From NCBI GenBank assembly GCA_900554835.1, contig USJD01000192.1:1-6471 (forward strand): DNA of 6,471 bases. Direction: 5' to 3'. A program made the position numbers and the translations under genes. The stretch comes from an uncultured Prevotella sp. GTDB lineage: Bacteria > Bacteroidota > Bacteroidia > Bacteroidales > Bacteroidaceae. Each line of letters opens with the position of its first letter. Positions within the stretch are counted from its first letter, which is position 1. Shown here in pieces: positions 1 to 4,562 of the stretch. Under the pieces are notes generated by a model. The model was not told the DNA's origin, ran no database searches, and saw only the letters and a list, made by a program, of their open reading frames with translations.

Positions 1-665
1 AGGTTAATCTGACTCCTGGTCAGGCTACTACCTTCACTCTCGGTGCTGATATGCAGGAAGGCGAGAGCCAGACTGTAACTTGGAGCGCAACCAATGCAGA
101 AGGTGTAACCAAGACTGGTTCTGCTCAGTTCAATAAGAAGAAAGTGGTGGTTATTCCAACTCCAACTGGTATCTACGCTTACTTCATCGCTCCTTCAGAC
201 TGGACTGATGTTCACGCTTATGCTTGGAATGGTGGTGACGAATATGCTGGTAGTTGGCCAGGTGTAGCTTGTACCAAGACTGGTGAGAAGAAGAACGGTT
301 TGGATGTTTGGATGTGGAAGTATGATGGTGATAAGACTGAACTTCCTGCTAAGATTATCTTCAACAATAATGGTAATGGTAACAACCAGACTGGTGATTT
401 CGATTTCGTAAACGGTGCAGTCTATAACCGTGATGGTAAGACCAACGAGACTATCACAACTGGTATCAACCAGGTAGGTAGCAAGATCGACATGTCTTTC
501 ACAACTGGTATCAACCAGGTAGGTAGCAAGAAGGCTCCTGCTAAGTTGAAGATTTACTCTATCAACGGTCAGAAGGTAGCTGAGGTAGGTAGCATGGCAG
601 ATGCTGAGTACATCCTCGCTCCTGGTGTGTATGTTTGCGGTGGCAAGAAGTATGTCATCAAGTAA
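1..665 (+). CDS. C-terminal part of a secreted starch-active enzyme (probable alpha-amylase) with CBM26-like module and sorting tail; 5' end outside window
   Basis: The reading frame enters the window open (first whole codon at base 3) and ends at TAA 663-665, leaving 220 residues. Counting from base 3, residues 1-50 look like the last strands of a beta-sandwich or chitobiase-C-like domain (VTWSATNAEGVTKTGSA). Residues about 57-147 resemble a family 26 starch-binding module: aromatic start (IYAYF), AYAWNGGDEY, SWPG, then a KIIFNNN strand and a DFDFVNGAVY end. Residues 152-176 carry a duplicated TTGINQVGSK linker. Residues 177-220 look like a Bacteroidota type IX secretion C-terminal signal: KIYSINGQKV, then LAPGVYVCGGKKYVIK at the end. 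In this phylum such modules commonly close GH13 alpha-amylases that act at or outside the cell surface. The catalytic domain is not in the window, so the enzyme class is inferred. A starch-binding lipoprotein without catalysis is possible but less likely given the tail. Confidence 0.75.
   Translation, partial: VNLTPGQATTFTLGADMQEGESQTVTWSATNAEGVTKTGSAQFNKKKVVVIPTPTGIYAYFIAPSDWTDVHAYAWNGGDEYAGSWPGVACTKTGEKKNGLDVWMWKYDGDKTELPAKIIFNNNGNGNNQTGDFDFVNGAVYNRDGKTNETITTGINQVGSKIDMSFTTGINQVGSKKAPAKLKIYSINGQKVAEVGSMADAEYILAPGVYVCGGKKYVIK
454..531 (+). repeat. In-frame direct repeat, 33 nt copies with a 45-nt period
   Basis: Bases 454-486 recur identically at 499-531, separated by 12 nt. The 45-nt period keeps frame, so the protein carries TTGINQVGSK twice, at residues 152-161 and 167-176 of the visible part. 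The repeat lies in the linker between the starch-binding module and the sorting tail, where added length should be tolerated. The perfect identity suggests a recent slippage or unequal-recombination duplication. Confidence 0.93.
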
Positions 666-761
666 TCATTGCACACTCTCTTTAAAATACTAATTTGGAT
701 ATACGTTTTCTCTCTGAGAGATACTAATATATCATATTAATTAATCAAAGTAATAAGTTTT

Positions 762-798
762 CCGGTCGGGCTCTTTGGTAGAGCTTGACCGGTTTTTT
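762..798 (+). terminator. Intrinsic terminator downstream of the amylase-like gene
   Basis: The 5' arm (762-774) and 3' arm (780-792) form 13 consecutive pairs: CCGGTC with GACCGG, two G-U wobbles, and GCTCT with AGAGC. The 5-nt loop is TTGGT and six T residues follow at 793-798. It lies about 97 nt after the stop codon at 665 and before the promoter of the next gene, so it should end the upstream transcript. Confidence 0.88.
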
Positions 799-825
799 GT
801 GATAAATCCGCCCGATTTGTGATAA

Positions 826-841
826 AAAAGATAAATCTTTT
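826..841. promoter_or_regulatory. AT-rich inverted repeat at the upstream edge of the DUF2027-Smr promoter
   Basis: AAAAGAT (826-832) and ATCTTTT (835-841) form a perfect 7-bp inverted repeat with a 2-nt centre. It overlaps the expected -33 region of the promoter whose -7 element is at 863-870. The position would suit an operator, but such AT-rich palindromes also occur by chance, so a regulatory role is only a suggestion. Confidence 0.25.
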
Positions 842-870
842 CGCCATTTACAATATCTTTTGTATCTTTG
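838..870 (+). promoter_or_regulatory. Bacteroidota-type promoter for the DUF2027-Smr gene
   Basis: TATCTTTG at 863-870 matches the Bacteroidota -7 consensus TAnnTTTG exactly. A T-rich weak -33 element (TTTT, 838-841) sits 21 nt upstream. Transcription would start near 876, leaving an A-rich leader of about 18 nt before the ATG at 894 with no Shine-Dalgarno sequence, which is normal for this phylum. Confidence 0.7.
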
Positions 871-893
871 CACCAAACAAATAGAAAACAAAG

Positions 894-2036
894 ATGAAAA
901 TAGGTGATAAAGTAAGATTCCTGAGTGAAGTGGGAGGCGGTAAGATCTCCGGCTTCCAGGGTAAAGATATTGTGATGGTGATGGACGAGGATGGCTTCGA
1001 GATTCCTACTTCCATCCACGACGTGGTAGTGGTGGAGCAGGACGACTATGCCATGGGTAAGATGATTTCTGCCAAGATGGATGCCAAGCAGGCTGCTGAG
1101 GAACGTGCCAACACGGAACTGAAGAACGACAGCCGAAGCATCAAGTCTATCCTCAACCAGCATGATGTGGAGGTGGATATGAATGTGGACGAGTATGATG
1201 CTGCCGACCGTGAGATTACCTTCCAGGCTCCAGCCCGTGAGCGTGACGGCGGCAACAAGCTCAGCGCTTATCTCGCCTTCGTACCGGTGGATATCAAGGA
1301 AATCACGAATACCCGTTTCGAGACTTACTTCGTCAACGACAGCAACTATTTTATCCAATACACCTATCTCGTGGCTGAGGGTAATGCCTGGACACTGAAG
1401 GGATGTGGTGAGGTGGAGCCTAACACGAAGCTCTTCATCGAAGAGTTCGGTCGTGACGTGCTCAATGAGATGGGACATATCGCCATCCAGATGGTGGCCT
1501 ACAAGAAGGATAAGCCTTTCCTTCTCAAGCCTGCTACCGACGTGCAGTTCCGCCTGGATCCTGTGAAATTCTACAAGCTGCATCTCTTCGAGGAGAATGA
1601 TTTCTTCGAGACACCTGCCTTGCTCTTTACCATCGTGGAGAATGATGAGGTGGCAAGACCTTTGGTCATCGACTCTAAAAGACTGAAGGAGCAGATGTAT
1701 AAGGACGAGAAGATCGTCGCCAACGAGAGCAAGAAGAAGCAGAAGAAGGACGACGGAACCGTGGTGATTGACCTGCATGCTGACGAGGTGCTGGAGACGA
1801 CTGCCGGCATGAATACTGCTGATATCCTGCACTATCAGATAGATGTGTTCAAGAAGACCATGGCGGAATACAAGAACCGCAAGGGCCAGAAGATCATCTT
1901 CATCCACGGAAAGGGTGAGGGAGTGCTCCGTCAGGCCATCGTCCATGAGTTGAACTACCGCTATAAGTCCTGCTCTTATCAGGATGCTTCCTTCCAGGAG
2001 TATGGTTATGGAGCAACTCAGGTTACGATTAAGTGA
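894..2036 (+). CDS. DUF2027 and Smr domain-containing protein
   Basis: A 380-residue cytoplasmic protein with no signal peptide or membrane segment. Residues 1-50 form a small beta-rich start (MKIGDKVRFLSEVGGGKISG). Residues about 60-260 fit the DUF2027 region known from Bacteroidota. A charged lysine-rich linker (around SKKKQKKDD, near residue 285) leads to a C-terminal Smr domain. In the Smr domain VIDLH has its Asp at residue 293 and HGKGEGVLR spans 338-346; these correspond to the LDxH and HGxGxG..LR signatures of Smr nuclease or nucleic-acid-binding domains found at the MutS2 C-terminus. There are no MutS ATPase motifs, so it is not MutS2. The substrate is unknown; Smr relatives act on branched DNA or on mRNA in ribosome rescue, so a nucleic-acid role is inferred. 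The ATG at 894 fits the promoter at 863-870. The stop codon merges into the repeat element at 2035. Confidence 0.9.
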   Translation: MKIGDKVRFLSEVGGGKISGFQGKDIVMVMDEDGFEIPTSIHDVVVVEQDDYAMGKMISAKMDAKQAAEERANTELKNDSRSIKSILNQHDVEVDMNVDEYDAADREITFQAPARERDGGNKLSAYLAFVPVDIKEITNTRFETYFVNDSNYFIQYTYLVAEGNAWTLKGCGEVEPNTKLFIEEFGRDVLNEMGHIAIQMVAYKKDKPFLLKPATDVQFRLDPVKFYKLHLFEENDFFETPALLFTIVENDEVARPLVIDSKRLKEQMYKDEKIVANESKKKQKKDDGTVVIDLHADEVLETTAGMNTADILHYQIDVFKKTMAEYKNRKGQKIIFIHGKGEGVLRQAIVHELNYRYKSCSYQDASFQEYGYGATQVTIK

Positions 2037-2159
2037 AGAGTGAAGAACGAAGAGTGAAGAATTCATTTGCTTTTAGGGCGCAAGCCTAACTTAGCATTTC
2101 TCATTTCTCATTCTTTAATCTTTCTCATTTCTCATTTCTCATTTGTAATTTGTAATTTT
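2035..2159. repeat. Heptamer repeat element (purine heptamers, hairpin, pyrimidine heptamers)
   Basis: The whole gap between the DUF2027-Smr stop and nadE is low-complexity with a 7-nt period. Purine units GAAGAGT, GAAGAAC, GAAGAGT and GAAGAAT run at 2035-2062. A hairpin follows at 2073-2089. CATTTCT units then occupy 2095-2108 and 2126-2144, with a degenerate stretch between them, and two TTTGTAA units lie at 2142-2155. The array ends just before the nadE ATG. From memory, similar strings occur repeatedly between genes in Prevotella and Bacteroides genomes, so this is probably a dispersed short tandemly repeated repeat. It encodes no protein. Confidence 0.8.
2073..2089 (+). other. Small stem-loop with GCAA (GNRA) tetraloop inside the repeat element
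   Basis: TTAGGGC (2073-2079) pairs with GCCTAA (2084-2089) through six base pairs and one bulged G, closed by a GCAA tetraloop at 2080-2083. No T-run follows, so it is not a typical intrinsic terminator. It separates the purine heptamers from the pyrimidine heptamers and may be the conserved core of the element or an RNA-stability hairpin. Confidence 0.55.
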
Positions 2160-2165
2160 ATGAAT

Positions 2166-4160
2166 ATGAAATATGGCTTTATGAAGGTGGCAAGTGCAAT
2201 CCCGGCAGTACGCGTGGGAGATGTCATTTTCAATACTCAGAAGATAGAGGAACAGATTATCCTGGCTGAGGGCAAGGGTGTGGAGGTGATTACTTTCCCT
2301 GAACTTTCGCTCACGGGATATACCTGTCAGGACCTTTTCCGCCAGCAAATCCTGTTGGAGGCAACGGAACAGAGCGTGATGATGCTGCTCGATTTCACCC
2401 GCAAACTCGATATCATCGCCATTGTGGGTGCTCCTGTCGTAGCTGGCGACCTGTTGCTCAACTGTGCAATCGTCATCCAGCAGGGACAGATATTGGGCAT
2501 CGTGCCAAAGACTTATCTGCCTAACTATAGCGAGTTCTATGAGAAGCGATGGTTTGCATCGGCTCAGGACCTCCGTGAACAGGAAATCCGTTTTGCCGGA
2601 CATAAGGTGAAACTGACTCCTGATGTGCAGCTCTTCCGTACCTTCGACGGATTCCAGTTTGGTGTGGAAATCTGTGAGGACGTTTGGGCTCCTGCACCTC
2701 CAAGTAACAAGTTGGCTTTGGCAGGTGCTGACATCATCTTCAACCTCTCGGCTACTGATGAGCTGATAGGCAAGAACAGTTATCTGAAGAGTCTGCTCTC
2801 CCAGCAGAGTGCCCGCACGATAACGGGCTATGTTTACAGTTCCTGCGGATTCGGTGAGAGCACCCAGGATGTGGTCTATGGAGGCAATGCCCTGATCTAT
2901 GAAAATGGTGCTTTGTTGGGTGAAAGTGAACGTTTCAGCTTAGAGGCCCAAATGGTTGTGGCTCAGATAGATGTGGAGAAGCTCCGTTCTGAGCGCCGTA
3001 CCAATTCTACCTACGTGAATGCCCAGCGCAATATCAAATATTCCGTGCTCAACAAGCAGTTTGGTATCACCGTGATTGATACACATCCTGCCGAGAATGT
3101 CCGTGATTTCGTATTGGAGCGAGAGGTGAATCCGCATCCTTTCATCCCGGCTACTGCCGACATGAAGGCTTCCTGCGAGGAGATCTTCAATATCCAGGTG
3201 ATGGGTTTGGCGAAGCGAATCGTGCATACCCATGCCAAGACCGTGGTGGTAGGCATCAGCGGTGGACTGGATTCTACGTTGGCTCTGTTGGTCTGCGTGA
3301 AAACATTCGATAAATTGGGCATGAACCGCAAGGGCATCATCGGTGTCACCATGCCGGGATTCGGAACCACCGACCGCACCTACAACAATGCCATCACGCT
3401 GATGGAGAGCCTCGGTATCACCATCCGTGAAATCAGCATCGCCAAGGCGGTAACCCAGCATTTCGAGGACATCGGCCATGATATGGAGGTGCATGATGTG
3501 ACCTATGAAAATTCACAGGCACGCGAGCGTACACAGATACTGATGGATCTTGCCAACCAGTGTGGCGGTATGGTAATCGGTACGGGCGACCTCTCGGAAT
3601 TGGCACTCGGATGGGCTACCTATAATGGCGACCACATGAGTATGTATGGTGTGAATGCCAGCATCCCTAAGACCCTGATTCGTCACTTGGTGAACTATGT
3701 GGCAGAGAGTGGGGTGGATGAGCAGAGCCGCATTACCCTGCAGGATATCATCGATACGCCGATCAGTCCGGAGCTGATACCAGCCGATGAGAACGGCAAT
3801 ATCAAGCAGAAAACGGAAGATCTGGTGGGACCATACGAGTTGCATGATTTCTTCCTCTACTATTTCCTGCGCTTCGGTTTCCGTCCGAGCAAAATCTTCC
3901 TGCTTGCCAAGAAGGCTTTCTTGGAGACGACTGGAGAGCGCGTGAAGATCAGCGATAATGATCCTGATTTCTATGATGAGGAGACCATCAAGAAGTGGCT
4001 CAAGACCTTCGTGCGCCGCTTCTTCAACCAGCAGTTCAAGCGCAGTTGTCTGCCTGATGGACCGAAAGTGGGAAGTGTGAGTCTGAGTCCTCGTGGCGAC
4101 TGGCGCATGCCTTCAGATGCCACTTCTACCATCTGGCTGCAGGAAGCAGAAAACCTTTAA
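2166..4160 (+). CDS. nadE: Glutamine-dependent NAD+ synthetase (NAD+ synthase, glutamine-hydrolysing)
   Basis: A two-domain cytoplasmic enzyme (664 residues) that amidates nicotinic acid adenine dinucleotide to NAD+ using ATP and glutamine, the last step of NAD synthesis. The N-terminal nitrilase-fold glutaminase (about 1-300) has the full triad: Glu46 in FPELSLTGYT, Lys115 in VPKTYLPNY and Cys170 in EICEDVW. The C-terminal synthetase has the ATP-pyrophosphatase loop SGGLDS at 365-370 and GTGDLSELALGW downstream. It ends in the conserved GPKVGSVSLSPRGDWRMPSDA region. No key residue is missing and the length suits the long NadE type. I chose ATG 2166 (MKYGFMKVAS) because relatives begin with M-x-YGF-x-KVA; ATG 2160 adds only two residues. 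The frame stays open back to a TTG at 2067, but those 31 residues are translated repeat DNA. No separate promoter is clear, so it may be read from upstream. Confidence 0.95.
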   Translation: MKYGFMKVASAIPAVRVGDVIFNTQKIEEQIILAEGKGVEVITFPELSLTGYTCQDLFRQQILLEATEQSVMMLLDFTRKLDIIAIVGAPVVAGDLLLNCAIVIQQGQILGIVPKTYLPNYSEFYEKRWFASAQDLREQEIRFAGHKVKLTPDVQLFRTFDGFQFGVEICEDVWAPAPPSNKLALAGADIIFNLSATDELIGKNSYLKSLLSQQSARTITGYVYSSCGFGESTQDVVYGGNALIYENGALLGESERFSLEAQMVVAQIDVEKLRSERRTNSTYVNAQRNIKYSVLNKQFGITVIDTHPAENVRDFVLEREVNPHPFIPATADMKASCEEIFNIQVMGLAKRIVHTHAKTVVVGISGGLDSTLALLVCVKTFDKLGMNRKGIIGVTMPGFGTTDRTYNNAITLMESLGITIREISIAKAVTQHFEDIGHDMEVHDVTYENSQARERTQILMDLANQCGGMVIGTGDLSELALGWATYNGDHMSMYGVNASIPKTLIRHLVNYVAESGVDEQSRITLQDIIDTPISPELIPADENGNIKQKTEDLVGPYELHDFFLYYFLRFGFRPSKIFLLAKKAFLETTGERVKISDNDPDFYDEETIKKWLKTFVRRFFNQQFKRSCLPDGPKVGSVSLSPRGDWRMPSDATSTIWLQEAENL

Positions 4161-4190
4161 GGTTAGTGTAAAAACGGTTGAGTAAAAGTT

Positions 4191-4334
4191 ATGGATTTTG
4201 CATTAATTATAGTTTTGATGGGATTCGCTGAAGGAATGACTATTGTTTATGGCTTTCTGGCAGTGATTGCATCTATTATGTTACTTTGGCTGAAAAGTAA
4301 ATGGGGTCAGAAGTGGTTGGATAGTCTGGACTGA
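4191..4334 (+). CDS. Possible small membrane protein, 47 residues, unknown function
   Basis: ATG 4191 is the first start after an in-frame TGA at 4179-4181, and TGA 4332-4334 closes the frame. The product is strongly hydrophobic up to residue 34. A short apolar N-terminus (FALIIVLMGF) is broken by Glu14, then a likely transmembrane helix spans about 17-34 (TIVYGFLAVIASIMLLWL). A basic, Trp-containing tail follows with Lys35, Lys37 and Lys41, suggesting a cytoplasmic C-terminus. It starts 30 nt after nadE stops, and the terminator at 4411-4459 would end a shared transcript. I do not recognise a family. Coherent membrane topology and operon-like spacing favour a real gene, but at this length chance cannot be excluded. 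If it is not a gene, 4161-4562 holds only the terminator and the ileS promoter. Confidence 0.5.
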   Translation: MDFALIIVLMGFAEGMTIVYGFLAVIASIMLLWLKSKWGQKWLDSLD

Positions 4335-4410
4335 TTTCCAACCCCCAAATCGTTTTAGATTTTAGCATTTGGGCTGATGGTTTCCGCTGCCAGCTCTACA
4401 TGATATTGTT

Positions 4411-4459
4411 TCCCGATTTAGGCATCAAGAGCGATTCTGATGTTTAAATCGGGATTTTT
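4411..4459 (+). terminator. Strong intrinsic terminator after nadE and the small ORF
   Basis: The arms at 4411-4427 and 4438-4454 pair over all 17 positions: TCCCGATTT with AAATCGGGA, one A-T pair and two G-U wobbles, then CATCA with TGATG. The loop is 10 nt and five T residues follow at 4455-4459. It lies 76 nt past the small ORF stop and upstream of the ileS promoter, so it insulates the two transcription units rather than attenuating ileS. Confidence 0.9.
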
Positions 4460-4492
4460 AATGGGAAAATTATAGAAATTTAAAAGCGATTA

Positions 4493-4524
4493 TTCGGTAG
4501 AAAGATATTTTTTTCGTAACTTTG
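4493..4524 (+). promoter_or_regulatory. Bacteroidota-type promoter for ileS
   Basis: TAACTTTG at 4517-4524 fits the -7 consensus TAnnTTTG exactly. A weak -33 element (TTCG, 4493-4496) lies 20 nt upstream. The start point would be near 4530, giving an A/T-rich leader of roughly 30 nt before ATG 4563 with no Shine-Dalgarno sequence and no room for a T-box leader. Confidence 0.72.
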
Positions 4525-4562
4525 CGCCCAAAAGTAAAAATAATAATAAATATACAGATAAT

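Noticed and set aside
709..722. CTCTC/GAGAG palindrome downstream of the amylase-like gene
   Set aside because: The arms leave a 1-nt loop, or a 4-bp stem with a 3-nt loop; too weak to be a terminator and easily explained by chance.
741..2066. Long minus-strand ORF (441 codons) opposite the DUF2027-Smr gene
   Set aside because: It covers a well-supported + strand gene almost exactly. Its protein is rich in Leu, His and Val runs typical of antisense translation, and it has no recognisable domain. It would also read through the terminator and promoter.
2066..2094. Promoter-like pair for nadE: TTTG 2066-2069 and TAACTTAG 2087-2094
   Set aside because: The -7 element has a mismatch at a conserved position, spacing is only 17 nt, and the hairpin lies between the elements. 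It may be part of the repeat rather than a promoter.
2035..2159. CRISPR array
   Set aside because: The repeat units are 7 nt and contiguous, with no 25-40 nt repeats or unique spacers.
2940..3494. Minus-strand ORF (184 codons) within nadE
   Set aside because: Antisense to the NadE catalytic region including SGGLDS; composition is that of a reverse-strand shadow and no start context was seen.
4344..4373. Hairpin CCCAAAT/ATTTGGG after the small ORF as a terminator
   Set aside because: Only 7 bp with a 16-nt loop and no T-run; the nearby 4411-4459 structure is far stronger.
4335..4562. T-box or other tRNA-sensing leader upstream of ileS
   Set aside because: The terminator precedes the ileS promoter, so it cannot attenuate ileS, and the leader after 4524 is only about 30 nt with no T-box sequence.
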